NCBI GenBank assembly: GCA_963575745.1
Contig: CAUYUJ010008113.1
Span: 1,010,320 to 1,074,319 of the forward strand
Reading direction: 5' to 3'
Length of the DNA stretch: 64,000 nt
DNA from: Prorocentrum cordatum
Lineage: Eukaryota > Sar > Dinophyceae > Prorocentrales > Prorocentraceae
The translations under genes were made by a program, and so were the position numbers. The notes under the pieces are model-generated. The model was not told the origin of the DNA and made no database searches. It was given only the letters and a program-made list of their open reading frames with translations. Positions 46,240-59,798 of the stretch are shown here, piece by piece (position 1 is the first letter of the stretch; every line of letters begins with the position of its first letter).

Positions 46240-46800
46240 AAGCCAGACTCCGGCGATCTTCTCCCGCTGGCGCTGCAGCCGCGGAGCGGCAGGGGCGCGA
46301 GGGGGGGGCCCCCGCCCCGCCCCAGGGAATTCTACCCGAGGCCACAATGGAAGAACGGCAGCACCAACAGCGACAACAGCCACGGCAACCTTTTTTCCAA
46401 TCGCTCTTCAATGGCAGCGGCGTCGAAAACGGGATGCCCCGCCACGGCTGTGCCCCAGCGCCAACCAGCTCGTCGACTAGACGGCTGAATCTCTCGCCCA
46501 AGAAATCCCCGCCTCGCCGGAGCCCCTGATGAGCGTCGACTTTGGCCAAGAACTTGAGACGGCCTTCGACCCGAGTCTTCCCCTGAAGCAAAATGGCCCG
46601 ACGAAAATTGTTTGGGGGGCTCGCGCGAACCGAGGCCTTCGGAACGCCGCGGGCAGAAGGGGGCCAGGCGGGAGCAGAGACCTCGCGCGGGAGGGAAGCC
46701 CGAGAGTCGACCATTGCTAAACACCACGCAGCACGGCACGGCTAGGCCACGGGATGACGAACGCAAAACCCATCTACAAATGGCCGCCCCCAGAAGACCC
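46240..46800 (-). pseudogene. LINE B: RNase H domain
   Basis: Starts near 46,785 with GRPFVDGFCVRH, where DG is the first catalytic Asp strand. An in-frame TAG follows a few residues later. Downstream frames give CRAAWCLAMVDS, then FLAKVDAHQGL (the K-x-AH stretch near the fourth active-site region) and finally GHPVFDAAAIEERLEKRL, the typical end of these proteins. Frames must be switched at least twice. Confidence 0.5.
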
Positions 46801-46906
46801 CGAGGTCAGGAGAGGTGGCAGACGGCCCCAAACCCCCAGGAACCAAAATCTCGGAAACGCACCAGTGGACCTGAGTCCTCCCGCCCGAATAAGGCCCAGC
46901 AAATAG

Positions 46907-47167
46907 TCACCAGGATGACGGAAGGCCCCAAACATCCAAATACTCCATTCGTAATCGCCGGATCCAATGTTCAACGAAACCACGACAATATCTGTTTCTA
47001 CTTTCTACTGTTTCAGCGCGCACTCCAGCGCCGGCGGGACACCCCCACATGCGATGCCAAATGGCATCTGGGCCGCCTCCGCAGGGGGTGCAACAATCTT
47101 GAACCTGCCACCCTGCGAGTCGAGCTGAAGCGGACGCCCAGATAGCGCCGCGCGAGAAAGCTCGCAC
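46907..47167 (-). pseudogene. LINE B: zinc motif between RT and RNase H
   Basis: An 86-codon frame holds CTPCGGGPDAIWHRMWGCPA (residues 26-45): C-x2-C, then D-x3-H-x4-C, as in the C-x2-C-DT-H-LW-CP block found between RT and RNase H in dinoflagellate LINEs. Typical use is nucleic-acid binding, by inference. Confidence 0.55.
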
Positions 47168-47949
47168 CGTAGAGCGGCCCTTGTGGCAAACGCGCTTAGA
47201 CTTGAGTTTGGAGACGACAGCGCCCCGGCATAACCAGTGCTCAATCCCCAGTTGTCTCCCCGTCAGACGCTCCAGACCACGAAGCCCGGCAGCGCGGCGC
47301 AGCGAGGCTACCAGCCTCGGAGACAGCTAGAGCAACTGCAACGTCTCCCCTGGGTGAGTGGAAATGCGCAACGCAGAAGTCGGATTTTGGACCTTGGACC
47401 AGGACCACTCATCCCTAGCGAAAGTGGCGCCCCAGCGGCGCATTCCTGAAAACTTTAGCGCCCCTTTTAAAAGCACGAGTCTGCGCGGGCCAAAATTCTA
47501 CGCGCCATCTGACAATCGGCGCGCCACTGGCGCGCCACGCAGGGCCACCTTCAACAAGGGGGAAGACGGCGAGGGAACGGCGCTGAGACTTGGGTGCGAG
47601 GCGAATTCTCATGCACCAAAACCGCGCGAACAACAAATACAAAAATGGCTGGAAGCAGGGTCGCGCCAGACTAGGCCACGGCCCCGCGGCAGACCGGGGC
47701 GCGGCGCGGAGGGCGGGCGCCGAGGCGGGGGCGTGCCAGAAGCAGGAACAGCACTTCTTGGTGGTGGCATAGAGAAGCCGCTCCTCCTTGGAACCCGCAT
47801 TGCACGCGCCGCCGCCGCGCGAACGCCGATGAATTCTGCCCTGGCCCTCGGCGCTGAGGAGGCGCCCCGTTGCCGCCTGCGGCGGGAAGGGGGCCGCGGA
47901 CTGTCCGCCTGAGCAAAACTGCGCCAGCTGGATCGCGCATGTTTACAGA
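47168..47949 (-). other. LINE B: post-RT region without clear motif
   Basis: Open minus-strand frames occur but I can assign no motif. It should correspond to the connector between the RT thumb and the zinc motif. Confidence 0.3.
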
Positions 47950-49353
47950 CGTTTACAGATCTTGGCGGCGGCGGCGATGCATGGCGCTCGCGCTGGGGGA
48001 GATGGCGGACACGGCCCTGCCGCGAAAGGCACGCAGCTCGCGGCCCGACGCGCCGGGAACTTCCGAGACGCGCATAGCTCCAACCAGGGGCCCCGAACAG
48101 GAGATTGCAAGACAAACCCCTCCCCGAGGCCCAAGGCGACCCTCTGCCCGCGGGGCCTCTTGGTTTGTCTGTGGAGCTCGGCCTGAGGGGCCTTCATCTT
48201 GGCGGTGCTCCTCTATTAGAACTTGAGTCGAAGCGCGCAGAGATCGCCCAGCAGCGCAATCAATCCCACGCTGGCCACCGATGGGGGAAGGCTGTCCCGC
48301 CATGGGGCCCAGCCCCTGTTCCAGCTGAACTGCACTCGCGCGATGGCTACGCGCGCAGCCGAACTTATCTAGAGCGAGCGCGCAGCCCAAAACCTCCGCG
48401 AAATCGAGCTGGCGGCCGACGCTAGGTGGCCAGGGCCTCGACGACCTCCGAAGCAGACCCGGCGCGAGACAATCCCGCGCCATCCGCACGCGCGTCGACG
48501 CCGGCGCCGACCCCGAGGGGGGCCGTCGAAAACCTCGAGCGCGAACGCCTCGATAAACGACGCGGCCATAGAGCAGCCGGCGACCGGCCCAGAGCACAGA
48601 CAGAAAGGGCCCTCGACGATGCCCCCCGCGGTGCGAAACCCGCGGGAACGGGCGGCCTGAAATGCAAATGGAAAATCCCAGCTGGCTACACTGACCCCTG
48701 GGATAATCCAGAGAGAGACGCTGTCATAATATTTCTGAGTTTCGGAAAATCGAATGAGACCGATCCTGAAGCAGTGCCCTGCGCCACCCCCGCCTCGGCC
48801 CTAAAGCATCGCATCCAAACGAGGCGGGCGCGACGATCGGGCGGAGGACAACCCTCTGCGACGCCTCCAGCGCGGGCCGCGCCTTGCGGGCGGCCCTGAC
48901 ACCACCGCGTTTCGGCCGCCAGGCCCACGGCAGAGCGCGCGCGGGGAGGTCCGCGAAAGAGGCCGCCAACCTACAAGCCCCCCCCCGAAAAACGCGGCCG
49001 CCCGACCGTCTCGCCGCAATCGCGCGCGGCGGCAGGGAAGCAAGGGGCGCGCAAATGTCGAGGGCCCGCGTGGCCGCGCCATGCAGCTCCGACATGAGAG
49101 CTCCCGCGCGCGTCGAGCCACCCGGGGCCGTTCGCCCCCGGACCCCTGTCGTCGGCGGAAGAAGGAGGGGGCCCCAAAAGGTCTCGATCGCGCGGCCTCT
49201 TGGCCAGAAGATGGGAAGGGGGGGCCCCGCGAGTTTGACCAAGTTCAGCTCAGCCCCGTTGGCCCACGGAGCGCGCCCACCAGCAAGCAGATCGGCGGCT
49301 CGCCGCCCATCGCCTCCACGGGCGGCATCAATGGCCGCGCTCGCGAGATCCAC
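47950..49353 (-). pseudogene. LINE B: reverse transcriptase and upstream linker
   Basis: The frame at 48,724-49,353 gives a linker rich in Ala/Arg (RGRAIETFWGPLLLPPTTGV, then TRAGALMSELHGAATRALD). The frame at 47,953-48,597 reads LDFAEVLGCALALDKFGCAR and further on GIDCAAGRSL, which resembles the thumb segment after motif C, where a Lys-rich helix is followed by GVD. I do not see motif A or Y-x-DD clearly, so the palm is heavily decayed or split over frames. Confidence 0.4.
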
Positions 49354-49429
49354 GCAAACACCCCGATCGGCGCTGCGCCCCCGAAGCCTCGGCCCGAAGG
49401 CGGGGGCGGCGGCCTCCGAAAGTCGCGGG

Positions 49430-50030
49430 TCTCAACGGGCGCTGACTGGCCATGAAACTGGAGCATCGCAAGCGCATGGGGGCGGAGGACTCTTGAACCC
49501 CAGGGCAAAAATTCTCGAACGCAAAGGAACCGAAATTTTCAGCGGGGGGGGCGATCAGGAGAAGTGGAGTCGATGGCCAACTGCCCCCCCGCCAGCTCGG
49601 GGTAGCCGCCCTCGACGAGGCCGGGGCCGAAGTCAATGCCCCCCCGACTATGAACTCGCATTCCCAGGGCTTGAGAAAGCCGCCCAAGTCACCCAGGAAA
49701 ACGCCGATGTCGGCGTCCAAACCGACCGAGCGCTGCAAATCAAGACAGCTGGCGACGAAAGCCGGCGCGCTAGGATAGGGGCGTGGACCTCGCAGACCTC
49801 GCAGCGACGCCCGGCGACACGCGGCCGCGGAACCGCGGGACCCCGACCGAGATCTTGCGAAGACAGCCGCGCCTCCAGAACATCCGCCCTGAGGGCAAGA
49901 AATAACTTCCACCCGAAGTGATTTCCAACCGGCACTCATCGCCGAAGACGAAGCACGAGCGATAAGTTGAGACGACCGAAGACGATGCTATTGGCATAGA
50001 CTGGCATAGAATATTGGCGCCGCGGCGTGA
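49430..50030 (-). pseudogene. LINE B: AP-type endonuclease
   Basis: Minus-strand frames supply an N-terminal N-FG-L block (ANSIVFGRLNLSLVLR, near 49,960-50,010), then PQGGCSGGAAVFAR (near 49,880; the G-S-GG-A strand), GVFLGDLGGF, and CEFIVGGALTSAP (near 49,645-49,680), which stands where GGDFN-P is expected. Two frames must be combined, and the Asp-Phe-Asn is lost. The family is the endonuclease/exonuclease/phosphatase fold used by LINEs to nick target DNA. Confidence 0.5.
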
Positions 50031-50399
50031 AAACCCAAAAAATATCACCGCCTGCTCCGCGGCGGGAATCCGTTGATTTGATCCGCTCGGTTCGACTTTG
50101 CCACGACCCGAGATCGCCACTTGTGATCCGATACAACGCTAAACTCCGACGCTGGATTGCGCGCGTGAGTTTCACATCTTGACCCGACCAAACCTCGCAA
50201 CGGCGCACCGCGATGCGCATCCTCAGCCGCGCAGAAAACTTCGACGCCATTTGCGCCCGACGTTGCGCCCGAAGTTCCGTACGATTTGGCGTCCGATCGG
50301 GGTCCGATGTGCGTCTGCTATACTTTCCTGCTGAACCGAAACGAGAAAATCGGACGCGAAATCGGTCGCGAAATCGGGCGTTTCTGGGCGCCGAAATCC

Positions 50400-51622
50400 C
50401 GCCCCCTCCCCGACCAGAAGGGAGGGGTGGATGGGGGGAGATCTCCACCTCAACCCGCGGGCGAATGTCTCGCTCAGCAGAAGGCTCAGGAGCGGCAGCG
50501 GCGGCGGCAGGAGGCCTGGCACCCATCCGAGGGGATGCCGGGTCTCCACCAGCGGCCGCGCCTGCAGCCTCTCCCTCCGCAGGTGCTGCCACGCCTCCTT
50601 CCTCGTCGACCCTGCGTCCATGATTCTTTATCTTCTGGGGTTTGGCGAGGTGCTCGCGGAGCTTAACCCTCAGAGTCCTCTGCGGTCTTGACGGCCTGCT
50701 CGAACAGAGACTTAGCCATCGCCTGCACATGCTTGTCCAGCGCGTCCTTACGCTTGGTAGCCGCATTCCAAAACCGAGGCGCCGGGTTCGTACTCATCCG
50801 TGCCCTCGAAGTTAGAGGTGTCCGTATTGATGAAGTCAGCGAGCGAAGCCTTTGCCATCGATCAAGTCTTTAAGCGACACTTTAGCTGCGGCAGTCAGCT
50901 CTTGCGGAACTTGGCCCTGGAGCTCGTGGACGACCTGCAAGTACTCCTGATCCACTTGCTTATGCAAACCCGGAGCTCGGCGACGTTGAGCTTCCACCTC
51001 CTGGTGCCGCTTATTCAGCTTGGTCAAACTCGATATCGAAAGCCTTCCCCTTCTTGCGCACCGCAGCGCGCGCCTGCTGGCATGTCTACTGGGTGGCCAT
51101 AGCCAGTGGACCCGCCTCTGAATGAGCGAGAGATGGCGCCATCTGCTTGTACCGAGAAGCTGCGGCCACGTCCCCCGGCTTCGCTGGGAGATGACCCAGT
51201 TGAAAAAACTTCAGCCGCCAACTTGGGAACACGACCTGGCGGGAGCGGAGGGGCGCCCGCAGAGTCGCCGCCCGCATCTGCAGCACCACCATCCACAAGA
51301 GCCAGCGACTCGTCACAGACAAAGCTCTTGTTCCTGCCTTTGCCGTTGCCCTCCTTGCTGAAACGGGGCGCGCCCTCCTCCAGCAGCGACAGTGCCCATC
51401 AACCTCCAGGAGGTCGTGGCACCCATGAGGTCACTGCAAGCAACACACCCTTGTGCAATTCTTGCACCACCCGTAGTGCTTGAGGTTTTTCTTGCACCCG
51501 CAATGCGGACAAGGGGACTCCCCCCATCCGTCTGCACAAGTCTCTTCACCGACGGACTCCTCACCACGCCACGTCCATGGCCGGTACACCCAGCCGCCAC
51601 GAGAAGCAGAATTGGAAGTCAT
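50400..51622 (-). pseudogene. LINE B: ORF1
   Basis: Starts at the ATG at 51,622. Residues 38-56 hold CPHCGCKKNLKHYGWCKNC (C-x2-C-x11-C-x2-C), matching LINE C ORF1. The first frame stops at 51,431; later frames give a coiled-coil-like stretch TKLNKRHQEVEAQRRRAP then QVDQEYLQVVHELQ (50,836-51,027) and an Ala/Pro-rich tail with AAPAEGEAAGAAAGGD (near 50,560). This finger, coiled coil, low-complexity order is the expected LINE ORF1 layout; at least two frame breaks are present. Confidence 0.55.
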
Positions 51623-51780
51623 CGGGTGAAACCTCAGTGAGCGCCCGCTGAGGAAGAAATCGTGAAAGAGACGAGTGGGGAGAACGCCAATGCATATCGG
51701 ACGTGCGACTGCTGAGAACAGTAGGCGCTGCGGATCCTCCGTGCAAAAACTAAACTCTCATCCTGAACAAACGTTACGGA

Positions 51781-51802
51781 CTTGAGCCAAGATAACTACG
51801 GA
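51781..51802 (-). other. Relict dinoflagellate spliced leader
   Basis: The minus strand reads TCCGTAGTTATCTTGGCTCA followed by AG. The known leader is TCCGTAGCCATTTTGGCTCA followed by AG: 19 of 22 positions agree. Directly after it the minus strand restarts TCCGTA (51,780-51,775), perhaps the decayed start of a second leader. It lies 159 bp before the LINE B ORF1 ATG. Such relics are known where trans-spliced mRNAs were reverse-transcribed back into dinoflagellate genomes. Confidence 0.8.
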
Positions 51803-51824
51803 CTTCGTTCACATTCCACCTCCC

Positions 51825-51985
51825 CATCTTCCTCCTCCTCCTCCTCCTCCTCCTCCTCCTCCTCCTCCTCCTCCTCCCTGGCTCCTCCTCCTCCTCCTCC
51901 TCCTCCTCCTCCTAGTCGTCCTCGTCCTACTCCTCCTGGTCCTCCTCCTCCCAAGAATCCTTTCCCTCTTCCTTCTGCTCCTCCT
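51825..51985 (+). repeat. (CCT)n array at the 5' end of LINE B
   Basis: Begins about 23 bp beyond the leader relic and leads directly into the (CAT)n array. Confidence 0.92.
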
Positions 51986-55060
<3,075 letters not shown>

Positions 55061-55721
55061 ACCGTCACCGTCATCATCACCAGCAGCATCATCAACATCG
55101 TCCTCATTTCCTCTCCTTCTCCTCCTCCTCCCTGATCATATGACTCCTCATCATTTTCATCGTCCCAGTCTCCAATCCACATCCTGCTCCTCGAGATCAA
55201 CACCCTCAGTCGCCTACTGTTCCTCCTCCTCCTCCTCCTCCTCTGAAACCGCTTATGCACCTCCTCAGCATCAGTCCTCTTCACCCCTGCTCCACCACGC
55301 TCTCTCCTTATGCTCCACGTCCCTCCTCAGACATAGCTGCGACTGCAAGACTTACTGGCGCCACTACAGAAACAAAAAGGCTAAGGACAACAATGCCACG
55401 ATCGAAAAACTACGATCCCAGACTCGATGCACGCGGTCACCTTTCGATCCCAGCGTCAGCTTGGATCCCACTACCCGGCATCATTCAGCTCGCCGCTGAG
55501 CCAAGCGCACGGATACCCAGGCTGTTCCAGGGAACCGAACCTCGTCCTGAGAGGATCACGGCCCCTGCCCGGCAGCTAAATCCCCACAATCCCAAGACAA
55601 TCGAAGGATATCGGCGAGGCGCGGTGTCTATTGCCCACTCAAATTCCATAGGGCTCCACCCATCTTTGAACTCATGTTCCCCAGCAGCGCGAAAAGCATG
55701 TCACAACACATGTGCCAGGGC
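55061..55721. other. Unassigned unique sequence
   Basis: Short CCT tract at 55,215-55,240; plus-strand ORFs cross it but have no recognisable domain. Confidence 0.35.
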
Positions 55722-55946
55722 TCATCCGCAGTCTGAGCCCCGCTCCTTCGCCACCTCGACCCTCTCAGGGTTCTTGTCCGGGTGCCAGGCGCGCAACAAC
55801 TTTCGGAACGCCTTCGCCTTCTCCTGGAGAGGAGGCAGCAGCCGCGTGGCCCTGTCTCGATTCCTCTCTCCGGCCCCCTCTGTGCCTATCCCCTGATAGA
55901 GCCTGGCCCTGGGGTATCTCGGGATGGGGAGGTGGTCGCCCTTCAT
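55722..55946 (-). pseudogene. J-domain fragment (HPD motif)
   Basis: A 74-codon frame reads EKAKAFRKLLRAWHPDKNPE then RVEVA near residues 42-65. AFRKL-RAWHPDKNP is helix II and the invariant HPD loop of a DnaJ J domain, the part that stimulates Hsp70 ATPase. Helix IV (VFQFLQ-like) is missing: the sequence turns to KERGSDCG and stops. Helix I is not clear either. It is a stub of a gene or retrocopy, in an otherwise gene-free stretch. Confidence 0.6.
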
Positions 55947-56424
55947 CCCGGCCCCCCCCTCGTCTTGTCATCGCTGGTGTTGGCAAGGACTCGCCGGACC
56001 TTTTGCGAGATCCTCAGACGTCTGACACTGGTTCCCTTCCCCGAGGGCTCCCCGCAGCCACCAAGCGAACAGCGTCGGGCGCCCGCGCAATCCCTGAGGG
56101 TGGCACGGGATCCACCCGGAGGCGTTGCAAATGTACCGCGGAAAGGGGGGAGGCACTTCGCAGCCTGTGGGTCGCTAGAGGAAATCGCACAGTGGGCCCA
56201 AAAGGACCCTGTGCTGCCCACGGACGGTCCTCCAGCAGCCAGAGGACTGCATCAGTCATTTCATCCGTCCGCTCATTGCTCGTGCCTGTCTTCTTTCGTT
56301 CCCTCCTTGTCCTGCGCCCTCCCGCCTGCCCTCCTCATATACACATAACCGAGGTCTGTGCCAGGGGGGGCCCGGGGCCACGACCTCTGCAAAAAATGTG
56401 GGTGCTGGGGGCCGGGCTAGCATT
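55947..56424. other. Unassigned sequence
   Basis: No gene recognised; plus-strand frame 55,712-56,575 shows Pro/Arg-rich low complexity. Confidence 0.35.
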
Positions 56425-56555
56425 TAGGCCCACCCCCAGGTCTCGAGGGGTCTCAGACGGCCCCAGAGAGCCTCCAGATCTCTCGAGGGACGCTCAAGAC
56501 AGCCCCAGACTGCCCCCCCATACCCCAAGACGCCTCCGAGAGGACAAAAACCGTC
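56425..56555 (+). repeat. 10-11 bp periodic repeat, short copy
   Basis: Units such as CTCAGACGGCCC, CAGAGAGCCTC and CAAGACAGCCC, like the array at 41,610-42,215. Confidence 0.6.
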
Positions 56556-56609
56556 AAACACCTACGAGAAATTAACAAGTGACACGCGTGCCATGGCTCT
56601 TGCACAACA

Positions 56610-56995
56610 GGGAGGGGGAAGGAGGAGGAGGTGGAGGAAGAGGAGGAGGAGGAGGAGGAGGAGGAGGAGGGGGGGAGAGAAGAAATTGGAGGGCCCTCCT
56701 CCTCCTCCCTCCTCCTCCTCCTCCTCCCTCCTCCTCCTCCTCTCCTCCTCCTCCTCCTCCTCCCTCTCCTCCTCCTCCTCCTCCCTCCCTCCTCCTCCTC
56801 CCTCCTCCTCCTCCTCCTCCTCCTCCTCCTCCTCCTCCTCCTCCTCCTCCTCCTCCTCCTCCTCTCCTCCTCCTCCTCCTCGCCTCCTCCTCTCCCTCTT
56901 CCTCCTCCTCCTCCTCCTCCTCTCCTCCTCCTCCTCCTCCTCTCTCCCTCCCTCCCCCTCCTCCTGCCTCCACCCTCTCCCCTCCCCTTCCGCAC
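56610..56995. repeat. (GGA)n facing (CCT)n
   Basis: About 80 bp of GGA repeats (56,612-56,685) are followed, after a short GAAATTGGAGGGCC segment, by about 300 bp of CCT repeats. The two are mutually complementary and could pair. Confidence 0.93.
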
Positions 56996-57204
56996 CTGAC
57001 TACAATGCATCGCCGAAGTGTCGGCGTCTGCGAGGAGCTGGGGATGGGGGCGGAGTGGGGCGGGCGCGGCACCAGTGCCGTGGCGAAATCCCACCAGCCC
57101 TCTGGGAGCAGTTTCCTTTCCTCTTGCAAAGCCCTTCTTTCCTTCGGGGCGGGGTACCCTCACTCTCTTCTCCCTGTTTCTTGATCGAGAACGGGGGCGC
57201 CGAG
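56996..57204. other. Unassigned spacer
   Basis: No gene recognised. Confidence 0.3.
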
Positions 57205-57380
57205 CGGTCAGAGCGCCCAAGATTGCCCAGGATGGCTCCAAGAGAGCCTCCGATGCTTCGAGATGGCCTCCAAATGGCTCAAGATACAATAGCATACGTT
57301 GGCAGACAAGATGGCCCAATATAGCTCGAAATCTATCTCCGAGATGGCCTCCAAAATGTCTGGAGATCGCTCCAAACGGT
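57205..57380 (+). repeat. 10-11 bp periodic repeat, third copy
   Basis: Units such as CCAAGATTGCC, CCAGGATGGCT, CGAGATGGCCT and CCAAATGGCTC follow one another at about 10-12 bp. Confidence 0.6.
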
Positions 57381-57398
57381 TCGCGTGGTCCCCGTGAC

Positions 57399-57662
57399 GG
57401 TGGGGGCGGTGCGACGGCAAACAAAAAAGGCCGGGGCGAAGAGGGGCACGCTGGGTGGAAGGGTGAGCAGAGGAGCTGGTGGGTGTGAGTGGGTGTGTGT
57501 GTGGGGGGGGGGGGGGGGGGGAGCGGGGGGGGGGGCGGGGCGGTGGGGGCGGTGCGACGTCGAAATAAAGCTGTCGGGGCGGAGGGGGGCACGCTGGGGG
57601 AAGGGTGGGCAGAGGAGGAGGAGGAGGAGGAGGAGGAGGAGGGAGGAGGAGGAGGAGGAGGT
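57399..57662 (+). repeat. Direct repeat around a G-run, then (GGA)n
   Basis: GGTGGGGGCGGTGCGACG followed by GGGGCACGCTGGG-GGAAGGGTG occurs near 57,400 and near 57,542, about 143 bp apart. Between them a GT/G stretch includes a 19-base G-run near 57,503-57,521. A GGA array (57,612-57,662) ends the block just upstream of the Copia element. Confidence 0.8.
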
Positions 57663-57808
57663 GTTGGAAGTCAATAAGTCAATCACATGTGCCCATCTCC
57701 CGTCTCACCTCGCTCTCTCTGCCTGCACCGCGCTTGGGTCAAGCTGGTCCCATGAAAAACACATTGCTGTCTTACATGGCAGCGGAGCTGTGGTTTCGAA
57801 AATCGTAG

Positions 57809-59038
57809 GTTTCAGATCCACGGGAACCCGAGGAACAGTTCGAGAAAAAGTCCCGGACGGAAGACATGGCCCAAAGGGTCATCGACACGAAACTTCTCGG
57901 AAAGAACGTCAGAGAATGTTCGGGAAGAGATGCTGATTGGCCGGATTGATCGTTTCAGTTTGAAAATTATGCAGGTGCAGTGAGCAGCGATCTGTTGGAA
58001 CACATGGAGCGCGCAAGAATGAGACAGGAGGAGATAACACTTGTAACGATGGACGCGCCTGTAAAACAGCATGCAGCAAATCTTGCTTACATTTTGGTAG
58101 GCCTCGTGAAGGGAGAAATGGCTAAGGTGTTTCGCAAGCTTGAGAAAATAAACGGTTTCGAGATGTGGCGGAAAACATGCGCCCGATATGACCCGAAAGA
58201 CACCAACACGCGACGAGGACTCATGACAGCAATATTGAGCTATGATTTCTCCACCGATCGCTTGAACTGTTTGCCAGAGAAGCTGGCTGAGTTCGAGGCT
58301 CTTGTGCAGCAATACGATGATCTCGCGAATCCAGAAGAATGTTCCGATGACGTGAAAATCACAGCAGTCATCTCAACGATTCCCGAACCAATGAAAGGAC
58401 ATTTTGAATTGAACACGGAGCTGTATGAGACCTATGAGGATCTCAAACAGAAGATTCTAGCGTATGTCCAGGGAAAGCGAGACTGGAAAAACCCTTTCGC
58501 CAAATCCAGAAGCGATTCCAGGACCAAGCCCATGGAGGTCGATCCATTTACGTCTGGGTGGAAAGGAGGAAAGACAGGAAAGACAGGAGGAGGAAAAGGA
58601 AATGATGCAAGAGGAAAGACAGGAAAGTTTGGTGGTAAAGCGAAGGATCAAGGAGGGGAGTACGGAGGCAAGAGTTATGGAGGTAAGGCCGGGTCTGGGA
58701 AAGGATCAGGAGACCCCCAGCAAGGACAGGCAAGCTCCTCTTGGGGGCGTCCCGGACAATGGTCTCAAAACAATTGGCAAGGATCTGGCAAATTTTCCGG
58801 AAAGACTGCTGGTGGCAAAGCTCAGCCACACAAGTGGTGCGACATTTGCAGGATGAGGACTCATTGGACATCAGAATGTAGGTTTAACACTAAGAATAAA
58901 GCAAACAATAAAGGTGACAGGTCAGCAGAGGTTGCGCCCCAATCCCTTTCGAATGACCAATGGGGTTCGGAGAACCCGTCTTGGAATGAGGGGCAACAAT
59001 ATCCGCCGGAAGAGTTTGCTGCAGTGTCCCGCGTGTGA
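57809..59038 (+). pseudogene. Copia Gag (one in-frame stop)
   Basis: The frame is open from 57,809; ATG codons lie at 57,866 and 57,980. A TGA at 57,947-57,949 interrupts DADWPD-stop-SFQFENYAGA; a Trp (TGG) is likely in the ancestor, because W-SFQFENY is the usual Gag start. From 57,980 the frame gives 352 residues: capsid-like helical part (to about 165), a Lys/Gly-rich part (194-282; basic, RNA-binding type) and a CCHC knuckle CDICRMRTHWTSEC (287-300). It packages the element RNA in the particle. Only the stop seems damaging; translation from 57,980 would lose the first part. Confidence 0.85.
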
Positions 59039-59798
59039 AGACGATCAGGGAGAGCAGTCAGGAGAGAGTTTTCTTGAACTTGAGTTTGGTAGTGTACGTA
59101 TGCATGCATGCATGGATGTTGGGACGCAGACGGAAAACTGGTCTTCTAAGGGACGCTTCGGGGAAACACAATGGTTTCGTTTGTGTTCGGACGAAAACCC
59201 CAGCACGGAGCAGGAAGACCAAAGGGGAACCAGCAGTACGGAATACGAGCCTGTGGGTAAGTGTGTACACACGCGCATGGTGAACACATCCCAGATTTTG
59301 CGCGCGCGTGCAGGCACACCGCACAATAAACACAAACAGCACGCAGACATGAACACCCCATCGGGGGAAACCTTTTTGATATCAACGGGTTGGAATATGA
59401 TGTGTCTGCAGGTGTTCTCGATTTTCATGTTGGGGTTCGTCGCTGCAAGCAATGCGGTTTCACCATGTGTGTTTCCAGATGTGTGCCCTAGCAATCGCCA
59501 ATGTTTCATGTCAGCTCTTGAGCCGCCCGGCAATTCAGAAGAAACCGGGGCTTTACATTCAACAGCACATCGCAACGCAACACATTAATCTTTATTGTTG
59601 TTGGATACTGGCACTTTTGACCACGTGTGCGGACCAGCCTTCGCCCCTCACATAGAAATGATTCCTGCATCAGGGATCGACGGAATAACCGCGAGTGGTT
59701 ATGAAATGAAGAGGCTGGAATGTAAAGATGTCCCATTGCAGCTGATCGGATCGAATGTGATTCGGGGTGTTTCGGAATGTTTCTACGACATTGATTAG
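59039..59798 (+). pseudogene. Copia Gag-Pol linker and protease
   Basis: A frame one base forward of gag is open from 58,914, overlaps the gag end by 125 bp and continues to a TAA at 59,586-59,588. Immediately after it, in the same frame, comes LLLLDTGTFDHVCGPAFA (59,590-59,640), with the DTG of an aspartic protease; the frame ends at 59,798. The protease is completed in the next frame by ISVSRLAKQNN (about 59,795). A hydrophobic patch (MCLQVFSIFMLGFVAASNAV) lies before the stop. The protease matures the polyprotein. Confidence 0.7.

Larger units (their letters stand above)
46235..51802 (-). mobile_element. LINE B: near-complete but decayed non-LTR retrotransposon
   Basis: From 5' to 3' on the minus strand: spliced-leader relic (51,802-51,781), 5' leader (about 158 bp), ORF1 with zinc motif (51,622 to about 50,400), AP-type endonuclease (about 50,030-49,430), reverse transcriptase (about 49,350-47,950), C-x2-C ... 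H-x4-C zinc motif (about 47,090) and RNase H (46,800-46,240). Each part is broken by frame changes or stops. The order is that of LINE clades that carry RNase H (the I-like group). The leader suggests it was copied from a trans-spliced mRNA. Confidence 0.7.
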
